Part shown: positions 8,652 to 16,317 of the stretch, in pieces
How positions within the stretch are numbered: the stretch's first letter is position 1
Layout: every line of letters begins with the position of its first letter
Source: Psychrobacter sp. APC 3426
Lineage (GTDB): Bacteria; Pseudomonadota; Gammaproteobacteria; Pseudomonadales; Moraxellaceae
Length of the DNA: 46,030 nt
Direction: 5' to 3'
NCBI RefSeq assembly: GCF_030408035.1
Contig: NZ_JASDCF010000025.1
Location: 1-46,030, forward strand
Translations under genes and position numbers: made by a program
Notes under the pieces: model-generated
Told to the model about the DNA's origin: nothing
The model's input: only the letters and a program-made list of their open reading frames with translations
The model's database searches: none

Positions 8652-11336
8652 ATGACCGATAACAAGCAGCCGTTAACGCAAGTTAATCCGCAGACCATGA
8701 ACGAAAAGTACAAAAAACCATTACCTAATACCGATTTGCATTACTTTGATGTCGAGCAAGCGGTTAATGAGATTGAGCCTGGTGCTTATGCCAAGCTGCC
8801 GTTTAGCTCAAAAGTATTGTGCGAAAACTTATTACGCCGCTGTCCTCCAGAGGATTTAACCGAAGCCTTGTCACAGCATATCTACCGTAAGCAAGACATT
8901 GACTTCCCTTGGTACCCTGCCCGTGTCGTATGTCACGATATTTTAGGTCAGACCGCTTTTGTCGATTTGGCAGGCTTGCGTGATGCTATCGCTGCTGAAG
9001 GCGGTGATCCCTCCAAAGTAAATCCCATCGTACCAACGCAGCTTATCGTTGACCACTCGCTAGCAGTAGAGCATGCAGGTTTTGAAGAAGACGCGTTTGA
9101 AAAGAACCGTGCTATCGAAGAGCGCCGTAATGAAGACCGTTTCCACTTTATCAACTGGTGTCAGTACGCCTTTGATAACGTCAACGTCGTACCGCCTGGT
9201 AACGGCATCATGCACCAAATCAACTTAGAGAAAATGTCGCCAGTCGTGCAAGTCGTTGCCGATCAAAATGGTGATGCGATTGCCTTTCCTGATACCCTAG
9301 TCGGTACCGATAGCCACACGCCTATGGTTGATGCATTGGGTGTTATCTCAATCGGTGTTGGTGGCCTAGAAGCTGAAAGCGTGATGCTTGGCAATCCCTC
9401 GTATATGCGACTGCCAGACATCATTGGTGTTGAGCTAACAGGTAAGCTAGAAGAAGGCATTACTGGTACGGATTTGGTACTAGCCATGACTGAGTTCTTA
9501 CGTGATGAAGGCGTTGTGTCGTCTTATTTAGAATTCTATGGCGAAGGTGCACGCAATCTGACCGTCGGTGACCGTGCTTCTATTTCCAATATGACCCCTG
9601 AATATGGCGCAACCGCTGCGATGTTCTCCATCGATGAGCAAACCATTGATTATTTACGTCTAACGGGTCGCTCAGAGCAGCAAATCAAAACTGTTGAAGC
9701 TTATGCCAAGCAAGCTGGCCTGTGGGCAGATGGCTTGGTAGATGCTGAATATGACCGTGTATTACGTTTTGATTTATCAAAAGTCGTGCGCAACATCGCT
9801 GGTCCTTCACGCCCCCATGCTCGCGTCTCGACGACTGATCTTGTCAAAGAAGGTATTGCTCACGGCGAAGGTAACAAGTTACCAGAACCAAAAGACGGTC
9901 TCATGCCAGATGGTGCAGTCATTATTGCCGCTATCACCAGCTGTACCAATACTTCAAACCCACGTAACATGGTCGCCGCAGGTATTGTCGCTCGTAACGC
10001 AGTGGAGAAAGGCTTAATCCGTAAGCCTTGGGTGAAATCCTCACTAGCACCAGGCTCAAAAACCGTTAAGCTGTATTTAGAAGAAGCTGGCTTGCTACCT
10101 GAGCTACAAAAGCTAGGCTTTGACGTCGTTGCCTTTGCTTGTACGACATGTAATGGCATGAGCGGTGCATTAGATCCAGAGATTCAGCAAGAAATCATCG
10201 ACCGTGATCTATTTAGCACGGCTGTCCTATCTGGTAACCGTAACTTTGATGGTCGTATCCATCCATATGCCAAGCAAGCGTTCCTCGCCTCACCGCCTTT
10301 GGTTGTGGCTTATGCTATCGCTGGTAATATCCGCTTCGATATCGAAAAAGACTCACTTGGCAAAGATAAAGACGGCAACGATGTGTATCTAAAAGACATC
10401 TGGTTTGATGATGCTGAAGTTGATGCCATTGTTAAGTCAGCGGTGAAGCCTGAGCAGTTTAACCAAGTATATATTCCAATGTTTGATGAAGCCAAGTCAG
10501 ATGCTGGTCGCAATGAAGCATCTGTCATCGATCCGCAGTATGACTGGCGTGAGATGAGTACTTATATCCGTCGCCCTCCTTATTGGGAAGGCAAAATGGC
10601 AGCGATGAACAATCTAAAAGGCATGCGTCCGCTAGCAGTATTGGGTGACAACATCACCACCGATCACATGTCACCGTCTAATGCCATTATGGGTGATAGC
10701 GCGGCTGGCGAATATCTCGATACGATGGGCTTGCCTGAGGAAGATTACAACTCCTATGCGACTCACCGCGGCGATCATTTAACCGCGCAACGTGCGACCT
10801 TTGCCAATCCAAAACTGCTAAACGAGATGGTACGTGATGAAGAAGGTAACGTTATCCAAGGGTCACTCGCTCGTGTGGAGCCGCAAGGTGAAGTCATGCG
10901 TATGTGGGAAGCAATTGAAACTTACATGAACCGTGAACAGCCGCTGATCATCATCGCTGGTGATGGCTATGGTCAAGGCTCTAGCCGTGACTGGGCTGCC
11001 AAAGGCGTGCGTTTGGCTGGTGTGGAAGTCGTCGTGGCTGAAGACTTTGAGCGTATTCACCGTCAAAACTTGGTCGGTATGGGTGCACTCCCCGTTCAGT
11101 TCAAAGAAGGCGTCAACCGTAATACGTTAAAAATCGATGGCAGCGAAGTATTCGATCTTGAAGGTGAAGTGTCGGCTGGTGGTGAGATGACGCTAGTTAT
11201 TCATCGTAAAGATGGCACAGTCGATAAAGCGCCCGTTATCTGCCGCTTAGACACTGCTGATGAGGTGAAGATGTATAACTCTGGCGGTATGCTCCAGCGT
11301 TTTGCTAAAGAGTTCTTGGCTGGCGAAGTCGCTTAA
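8652..11336 (+). CDS. acnD: Fe/S-dependent 2-methylisocitrate dehydratase (AcnD)
   Basis: This aconitase-superfamily enzyme dehydrates 2-methylcitrate, working with PrpF, which isomerises the product. The 894-residue protein begins with the AcnD-type YKKPLPNTDLHYFDVEQAVN segment rather than the AcnA start. The [4Fe-4S] ligands are visible: Cys431 in TSCTNTSNPRN, and Cys497 and Cys500 in FACTTCNGMSG. The swivelling C-terminal domain follows, with GDNITTDHMSPSN and then GDGYGQGSSRDWAAKG. The start has AAGGA about 10-14 bases upstream. A terminator follows at 11371, so prpF is not simply co-transcribed here. The housekeeping aconitase AcnA is the alternative, made unlikely by the prpBC and prpF context. 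Confidence 0.95.
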   Translation: MTDNKQPLTQVNPQTMNEKYKKPLPNTDLHYFDVEQAVNEIEPGAYAKLPFSSKVLCENLLRRCPPEDLTEALSQHIYRKQDIDFPWYPARVVCHDILGQTAFVDLAGLRDAIAAEGGDPSKVNPIVPTQLIVDHSLAVEHAGFEEDAFEKNRAIEERRNEDRFHFINWCQYAFDNVNVVPPGNGIMHQINLEKMSPVVQVVADQNGDAIAFPDTLVGTDSHTPMVDALGVISIGVGGLEAESVMLGNPSYMRLPDIIGVELTGKLEEGITGTDLVLAMTEFLRDEGVVSSYLEFYGEGARNLTVGDRASISNMTPEYGATAAMFSIDEQTIDYLRLTGRSEQQIKTVEAYAKQAGLWADGLVDAEYDRVLRFDLSKVVRNIAGPSRPHARVSTTDLVKEGIAHGEGNKLPEPKDGLMPDGAVIIAAITSCTNTSNPRNMVAAGIVARNAVEKGLIRKPWVKSSLAPGSKTVKLYLEEAGLLPELQKLGFDVVAFACTTCNGMSGALDPEIQQEIIDRDLFSTAVLSGNRNFDGRIHPYAKQAFLASPPLVVAYAIAGNIRFDIEKDSLGKDKDGNDVYLKDIWFDDAEVDAIVKSAVKPEQFNQVYIPMFDEAKSDAGRNEASVIDPQYDWREMSTYIRRPPYWEGKMAAMNNLKGMRPLAVLGDNITTDHMSPSNAIMGDSAAGEYLDTMGLPEEDYNSYATHRGDHLTAQRATFANPKLLNEMVRDEEGNVIQGSLARVEPQGEVMRMWEAIETYMNREQPLIIIAGDGYGQGSSRDWAAKGVRLAGVEVVVAEDFERIHRQNLVGMGALPVQFKEGVNRNTLKIDGSEVFDLEGEVSAGGEMTLVIHRKDGTVDKAPVICRLDTADEVKMYNSGGMLQRFAKEFLAGEVA

Positions 11337-11370
11337 ATCTCTCAGGTTTAGCTTGTAAATCAAAATAGAG

Positions 11371-11405
11371 CCGATGTTATATAGAGATATGGCATCGGTT
11401 TTTTT
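11371..11405 (+). terminator. rho-independent terminator after acnD
   Basis: CCGATG (11371-11376) pairs with CATCGG (11393-11398), with inner ATAT/ATAT, followed by seven T. It marks the end of the prpB-prpC-acnD transcript. Confidence 0.9.
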
Positions 11406-11437
11406 AAGCTTATAATCTCTAACTATTTGAATTTGGC

Positions 11438-11464
11438 GTAGGCTGGGTTTTTAACCCAGCCTAC
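11438..11464. repeat. REP-like perfect palindrome
   Basis: GTAGGCTGGGTT (11438-11449) and AACCCAGCCTAC (11453-11464) form a perfect 12-bp stem with a TTT loop. It has no T-run and lies right after the acnD terminator and just before the antitoxin-like gene. The GTAGGCTGGGTT...AACCCA style is like dispersed intergenic repeats of gamma-proteobacteria. Only one copy is visible in this window. Confidence 0.65.
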
Positions 11465-11500
11465 AACAATGCGCGTTTGGCATTAATTAGGAGAGCTATC

Positions 11501-11692
11501 ATGGAAGTTATCAGCTTTGATGCCGATGTAGTCGTAATAAATCGTAAAAACAATAATGATGCGGTTGTAATGTCACACAATCATTATAATAGCTTGATGG
11601 AAACGCTTTATTTATTAGGGACACCGGCGAATGCAGCACATTTGGCTAAGTCTATTAAGCAATATCGGTCTAAAAGTCGCATCAGTGACTAA
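11501..11692 (+). CDS. truncated YefM/Phd-type antitoxin, no partner toxin
   Basis: This 63-residue protein is chosen from the ATG at 11501, which has AGGAGAG 5-11 bases upstream; an upstream in-frame start at 11477 lacks a site. The C-terminal half looks like YefM: VVINRKNNNDAVVMSHNHYN, then LMETLYLLGTPANAAHLAKS. YefM normally has a further 20-25 N-terminal residues forming most of the DNA-binding part (the NLTMIMD region). Here MEVISF joins almost directly to the middle strand, as if that part had been deleted. A YoeB toxin gene would be expected right downstream, but the next gene is an opposite-strand PIN-like gene that starts elsewhere. The gene is probably a remnant that could still bind a toxin encoded elsewhere. 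Confidence 0.7.
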   Translation: MEVISFDADVVVINRKNNNDAVVMSHNHYNSLMETLYLLGTPANAAHLAKSIKQYRSKSRISD

Positions 11693-12639
11693 TGTAATAA
11701 TAAAAATTCGTCAACGGAAAGCACTTTAGTTCTAGAGCCAACGAAAGCGTAACATGCTTTAGTTTTTTGCCTAAAATTATAGTCATCTGAAATTATATAG
11801 TCAAAGTGCCAAGCAGTTCCAGCATGGGCTGCGTCACGCATAGATGCGGAATGAAAACCTTTTTTATTAGTATCATTCTGAAATTTATCAGGATAATAGC
11901 CTATCCAGTTAAGGAAGTTAAAAAAGAATTCAATCTTTGTTTCTATATTATTTGCATTAAATTGAAATATATTTATGAAGTGAGGGTCATAATCACACAA
12001 AGCTTTAATGATAACGAACATAGCTTGTTCAGCCTCTAAGGTTTTAACCTTAGTGTCCATCTTGATGTATTCTCTAAAATTAACTGGATCGAAGTCTAGT
12101 AGCTCATCACTTATACTAGAAAAATAGTTTACAGTAAAATCGACCGCTTTTTTTGAGAGATATCTATTCAACTTTGTCAGAATCGGTAGCTTATCATTTA
12201 AGTAAGAAAACGGTATATTGACAGCTTCATCAAGCATACTGTTAAAGCTATCTTTGGTAGTTATTCCAATATTTATACCATTGATTCTTTTAATAAAACC
12301 TTCACCGCTAGCATAAAGATTTTTAGAAAATTTACCTTCATGTACTTTGACGAAATTTTCATATATAACATTTACGTCGTGTTCATTGGGTGTGAAGAGT
12401 CTGTCCCAATATATTGCATTTAGTAGCTTGAGAGCTTTTAAGTGTTCAACTATATAAATATCGTTATCTATATTATAGATTTCCATTAAAGTTACACGCG
12501 AGTAAACTACGGTATATTTATTAGAGGTCAGTATTTTTAATATTTGGATATACTTCAAATCATTCGTATAAAGCTTATGAACTCTTAGCTCTGTTAAAAT
12601 ATTTTGATCTAAATAGATTGTTTTATTAGTTTCAACCAT
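11689..12639 (-). CDS. PIN-like nuclease-type protein
   Basis: This 316-residue protein has the acidic pattern of PIN-fold nucleases. Asp11 lies in IYLDQNIL, Glu53 in SRVTLMEIYN, Asp269 in SMRDAAHAGTAWHFD, and Asp285/286 in IISDDYNF. These would coordinate the metal for RNA or DNA cleavage. It is larger than VapC-type toxins (about 130 residues), so the middle 60-260 is a family-specific insertion or helical domain. The gene is visibly more AT-rich than the flanking prp genes and lies opposite to them, overlapping the antitoxin-like gene by 4 bases at the tail. This suggests horizontal acquisition. An RNase role in defence or stress is plausible, but the substrate is unknown. No obvious antitoxin lies upstream of it. 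Confidence 0.6.
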   Translation of the reverse strand: MVETNKTIYLDQNILTELRVHKLYTNDLKYIQILKILTSNKYTVVYSRVTLMEIYNIDNDIYIVEHLKALKLLNAIYWDRLFTPNEHDVNVIYENFVKVHEGKFSKNLYASGEGFIKRINGINIGITTKDSFNSMLDEAVNIPFSYLNDKLPILTKLNRYLSKKAVDFTVNYFSSISDELLDFDPVNFREYIKMDTKVKTLEAEQAMFVIIKALCDYDPHFINIFQFNANNIETKIEFFFNFLNWIGYYPDKFQNDTNKKGFHSASMRDAAHAGTAWHFDYIISDDYNFRQKTKACYAFVGSRTKVLSVDEFLLLH

Positions 12640-12709
12640 AGTTAAATCACTTCAATATAATTAAATAATTAATTTCACTATTATAACATCATTAAAAGGA
12701 CTCTAAATA

Positions 12710-13963
12710 ATGACCCAATCAAAACCAAAATTCGCCCCACAAATCTCCGTACCCGCCACCTACATGCGCGGCGGCACGTCAAAAGGCACCTTCTTTAAGT
12801 TATCTGACCTACCAGAGCGTTGCCAAGTGGCTGGCAAGGCGCGCGACAACTTTCTACTAAGAGTTATTGGCAGCCCAGATCCTTATGGTAAGCAAATCGA
12901 TGGCTTAGGCAACGGTAGCTCTAGCACCTCAAAGACAGTGATTTTGTCTGAAGCGAAACAAGCAGACCATGATGTAAACTACTTGTTTGGACAAGTTAAT
13001 ATTGCAAAACCCATGATCGATTGGGCAGGTAATTGTGGTAATTTGACGGCAGCAGTTGGTGCTTGTGCTATCAATATGGGCTTAGTCGACGCGGATAAAA
13101 TTGCCAGTAGCATTGATAAAGACGCGGAAAGCGGTATTTGCGAAGTGCGTATTTGGCAAGAGAATATCAGCAAAACCATTATCGCCCATGTGCCTGTATA
13201 CAAAGATGAGAATGGCAAGGTACAAGTACAAGAAACGGGTGACTTTGAATTAGATGGTGTCACCTTCCCTGCTGCTGAAGTGAAAATCGAGTTTATCGAT
13301 CCGGTTGATTCCTCTAGTGATATGTTCCCGACCAACAATCTAGTCGATGATTTTGATGTCTCTGGTTGTGGTCTAAATACCGATAGCGTCAAAGCGACCT
13401 TTATCAGCGCAGGTATCCCAACTATCTTTATGAAGGCAGAAGACTTAGGATTTACAGGTACTGAACTGCAAGGCGATATCAACAGTGACAGCGAAACGTT
13501 AGCAAAACTAGAAAAAATTCGCGCCCGTGGTGGCGTTGCAATGGGCTTATTCAAAGATGTCAGTGAGGCACAAAGCAGCCAGCATATTCCTAAAATTGCA
13601 TGGGTTGGCGCGGCGCAAAGTTATACTGCATCTAGTGGTAAAGAAGTTAATGCAGTAGATATTGATTTAGTGGTAAGAGCTATGAGTATGGGACAACTGC
13701 ATCATGCGATGATGGGTACAGCAGCAGTTGCTATTGCCGCGGCAGCGACTACGCAAGGAACGCTCGTTAACCAAGCAGCGAGCGCTGGCCAATCTGAAAA
13801 ACAGTTAGGTGAAGTGCGATTCGGTCATCCATCAGGTACGTTGCTCGTTGGTGGAAAGACCGAACAAGTCGACGGACGCTGGCAAGCCAAAAAAGTTTCC
13901 ATGAGCCGCTCTGCTCGTCGTATTATGGTGGGTGAAGTTTTTGTGCCAAATGATAGTTTTTAA
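12710..13963 (+). CDS. prpF: 2-methylaconitate cis-trans isomerase PrpF
   Basis: PrpF isomerises the 2-methylaconitate made by AcnD so that the second half of the dehydration-hydration can proceed, and it is required whenever AcnD replaces PrpD. The 417-residue protein shows VPATYMRGGTSKGTFFKLSD at its N-terminus, GNCGNLTAAVGACAI, and a C-terminal GHPSGTLLVGG. The Cys in GNCGN is a typical conserved residue of this diaminopimelate-epimerase-like fold. AAAGGA precedes the ATG. It normally follows acnD directly; here about 1.3 kb of foreign-looking DNA intervenes, and it must have its own promoter in the 70-base gap at 12640-12709. A terminator follows at 13998. Confidence 0.95.
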   Translation: MTQSKPKFAPQISVPATYMRGGTSKGTFFKLSDLPERCQVAGKARDNFLLRVIGSPDPYGKQIDGLGNGSSSTSKTVILSEAKQADHDVNYLFGQVNIAKPMIDWAGNCGNLTAAVGACAINMGLVDADKIASSIDKDAESGICEVRIWQENISKTIIAHVPVYKDENGKVQVQETGDFELDGVTFPAAEVKIEFIDPVDSSSDMFPTNNLVDDFDVSGCGLNTDSVKATFISAGIPTIFMKAEDLGFTGTELQGDINSDSETLAKLEKIRARGGVAMGLFKDVSEAQSSQHIPKIAWVGAAQSYTASSGKEVNAVDIDLVVRAMSMGQLHHAMMGTAAVAIAAAATTQGTLVNQAASAGQSEKQLGEVRFGHPSGTLLVGGKTEQVDGRWQAKKVSMSRSARRIMVGEVFVPNDSF

Positions 13964-13997
13964 TCTTTTAATATATCTCTCTACGATGAAAGATACA

Positions 13998-14030
13998 AAG
14001 CACTTATTCTTATGAGATAAGTGCTTTTTT
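13998..14030 (+). terminator. rho-independent terminator after prpF
   Basis: AAGCACTTAT (13998-14007) pairs perfectly with ATAAGTGCTT (14017-14026) and the T-run continues to 14030. Confidence 0.93.
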
Positions 14031-14159
14031 ATGGTATTAGCTTTATAAAATCGCTCAAAATGAATGCTGAAAGCCCAAGGCTTGTATAATGCATCTTAAA
14101 TTCAATAACATAGCTTCATCTAATCTACTTTAAAATTAAAAAATAGAGAAATAATAACA

Positions 14160-15461
14160 ATGTTTGACACCTCTTTATCTGATAGCGCCTTTGATGAGCA
14201 GCATCTTTGGCACCCTTACACCAGCTTACCGCCAACGTATCCAAACTTAATCATTGAACGTGCAGAGGGCGTGTACTTGCACACCCAATCAGGCGAAACA
14301 CTGATAGATGGCATGTCATCTTGGTGGGCAGCAGTTCATGGTTATAACCACTCTGCTTTAAATGATGCGGTGAAAAATCAGCTCGATAATATGGCACATG
14401 TTATGTTTGGCGGGCTGACGCATAAGCCCGCTATTGAGCTAGGAAAAACCTTGTTGTCTATCGTTCCTAAAGGTCTAGATGCTATTTTTTATGCTGATAG
14501 CGGCAGTATCGCGGTCGAAGTTGCCTTAAAAATGGCATTACAGTATCAGTTGGGCTGTCATCATAAAAATCGTAAGCAAATAGCCACCACGCGTTCAGGC
14601 TATTATGGTGATACTTGGCATGCCATGAGCATATGCGATCCTGAAGCAGGTATGCACTCCATCTATGGCAAACAGTTACCCATACAGTTATTTGTTGATG
14701 CTCCCACCGATGGATTCGATAAGCCAATGTCAGCCAGTAGCCGACAAGAGCTGGAGGCGTTTTTTGTAGCAAACCATACTAAAATGGCTGCGTTTATCAT
14801 CGAACCTATTGTGCAGGGCGCTGGTGGTATGCGCTTTTATAATCCAGAGTATTTACAACTGCTTCGTAAGCTGTGTGATGAATATCAGGTACTGCTCATT
14901 GCAGATGAGATTGCCACAGGCTTTGGGCGTACGGGTGCTATGTTCGCCTCTGAGCATGCAAATATCGTCCCAGATATTATGACAGTGGGTAAGGCATTGA
15001 CCGGTGGTTATATGACATTTGCCGCTACTTTGTGTACACGCCATGTCGCAGATACGATTGCCAGTAGTGACAATCCTGCGCTTATGCATGGGCCCACATT
15101 CATGGGTAATCCGCTTGCTTGTGCTGTAGCAAACACATCATTACAGTTAATGATTGAGGGTGACTACCCTGAACGTGCACGTCACATTCAGGTGCTATTA
15201 GAAAAGCAGTTATTTGCATTAAACACTCAAACGGCTGTCAAAGAAATACGCTGCTTAGGAGCGATTGGGGTTATTGAGCTATTTGACAGTGTAAATATGC
15301 CTCGTTTTCAACAGTTGCTGATTAAACATAAGGTTTGGGTCAGACCTTTTGGAAGGCTGGTCTACATCATGCCACCAATCATCATGACCGACGAGGAGGT
15401 AACGTTGCTGTGTGAGCGTTTAAGTGCTGTTCTGACTGAATATTTGGAGGCCTTGTCATGA
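14160..15461 (+). CDS. bioA: adenosylmethionine-8-amino-7-oxononanoate aminotransferase
   Basis: This enzyme transfers the amino group of S-adenosylmethionine to KAPA, giving DAPA in biotin synthesis. The 433-residue protein is a class-III PLP aminotransferase. The N-terminus has HLWHPYTSLPP, typical of BioA. IDGMSSWWAAVHGYNH is near 50-65, and IADEIATGFGRTG carries the PLP-contacting Asp. Lys278 in TVGKALTGGYM is the Schiff-base lysine. The C-terminal WVRPFGRLVYIMPP is also typical. It overlaps the next gene, bioD, by 4 bases (ATGA at 15458), so the two are translationally coupled. bioF, bioC, bioH and bioB are not nearby. Confidence 0.95.
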   Translation: MFDTSLSDSAFDEQHLWHPYTSLPPTYPNLIIERAEGVYLHTQSGETLIDGMSSWWAAVHGYNHSALNDAVKNQLDNMAHVMFGGLTHKPAIELGKTLLSIVPKGLDAIFYADSGSIAVEVALKMALQYQLGCHHKNRKQIATTRSGYYGDTWHAMSICDPEAGMHSIYGKQLPIQLFVDAPTDGFDKPMSASSRQELEAFFVANHTKMAAFIIEPIVQGAGGMRFYNPEYLQLLRKLCDEYQVLLIADEIATGFGRTGAMFASEHANIVPDIMTVGKALTGGYMTFAATLCTRHVADTIASSDNPALMHGPTFMGNPLACAVANTSLQLMIEGDYPERARHIQVLLEKQLFALNTQTAVKEIRCLGAIGVIELFDSVNMPRFQQLLIKHKVWVRPFGRLVYIMPPIIMTDEEVTLLCERLSAVLTEYLEALS

Positions 15462-16177
15462 GTGTGCTGTTCGTCACCGGCATTGACACCGATATTGGTA
15501 AAACCTATGCAACTGGCTATTTGGCCCAGATGCTGTTAAAAAATGCACTTGATAATCCCAATGCTGTCATCACTCAAAAACTGGTACAAACAGGATGTAC
15601 AGGAATTGCAGAGGATTTATTAACGCATCGAGAGATGATGGGGTTGCCGCTACAGGATGTTGATAACAACCAGATAACTTGCCCATTTGTATTTGATGTC
15701 CCTGCATCACCGCATTTGGCCTCACGGCTTGAAAACCGTGTGATTGATGTTGAGATAATCACCAAATCGACGCAAACACTGCTTCAAACCTATGACACCG
15801 TACTGCTAGAGGGTGCCGGCGGTTTGATGGTGCCTATTACCGAAAACTTACTCATTATTGACTACATTGCCGCGCAGAGCTATCCCGTTATATTGGTCAC
15901 CTCGGGCAGACTGGGAAGTATCAATCACACGTTGCTTAGCTTGGATGCCTTGAAACAGCGTAATATCCCGCTACATACTTTGGTTTACAATCACTGGCAA
16001 GGATCTGATTCTGATACAGAAAATGACCATCCTTTGTGTGATAATCAGACGGATGGTAATCAAGCGTCAGTAGATAATCAAATTGCCAATGACACTCGAT
16101 TGTTCTTACAACAGCACATAGCCAATCATTATCCAAGAGCAAAATGGCTCGATCTACCCAATTTTAAAGCACTCTAA
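15458..16177 (+). CDS. bioD: dethiobiotin synthetase
   Basis: BioD carboxylates DAPA and closes the ureido ring using ATP and CO2. The 239-residue protein starts MSVLFVTGIDTDIGKTYATG, with the P-loop at 8-16 (Lys15). LLEGAGGLMVPI is the second nucleotide-binding region, and the KLVQTG stretch is the usual DAPA-binding area. A Gln/Asp/Asn-rich stretch near 185-215 is an insertion compared with the usual 220-residue family. Its start overlaps the bioA stop, and no terminator was seen after it. The 140-base gap downstream holds two direct repeats. Confidence 0.93.
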   Translation: MSVLFVTGIDTDIGKTYATGYLAQMLLKNALDNPNAVITQKLVQTGCTGIAEDLLTHREMMGLPLQDVDNNQITCPFVFDVPASPHLASRLENRVIDVEIITKSTQTLLQTYDTVLLEGAGGLMVPITENLLIIDYIAAQSYPVILVTSGRLGSINHTLLSLDALKQRNIPLHTLVYNHWQGSDSDTENDHPLCDNQTDGNQASVDNQIANDTRLFLQQHIANHYPRAKWLDLPNFKAL

Positions 16178-16180
16178 AAA

Positions 16181-16227
16181 TTAGCAGTAATTAACGTTGA
16201 TTTGTGTGTATTTAGCAGTGATTAACG
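16181..16227. repeat. two direct repeats upstream of the ABC exporter
   Basis: TTAGCAGTAATTAACG (16181-16196) and TTAGCAGTGATTAACG (16212-16227) differ at one base and lie 31 bases apart, about three helical turns. The position upstream of the ABC transporter start would fit a regulator binding the same DNA face twice. A local duplication is the alternative. Confidence 0.5.
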
Positions 16228-16317
16228 ACAAGCTTTATACATACTTGCTCTGTTGAGTGCGCTCTAACGTGGTTAAAATAGTGTTTTTGAGAATTAATCA
16301 ACGATAAGTATACTATT

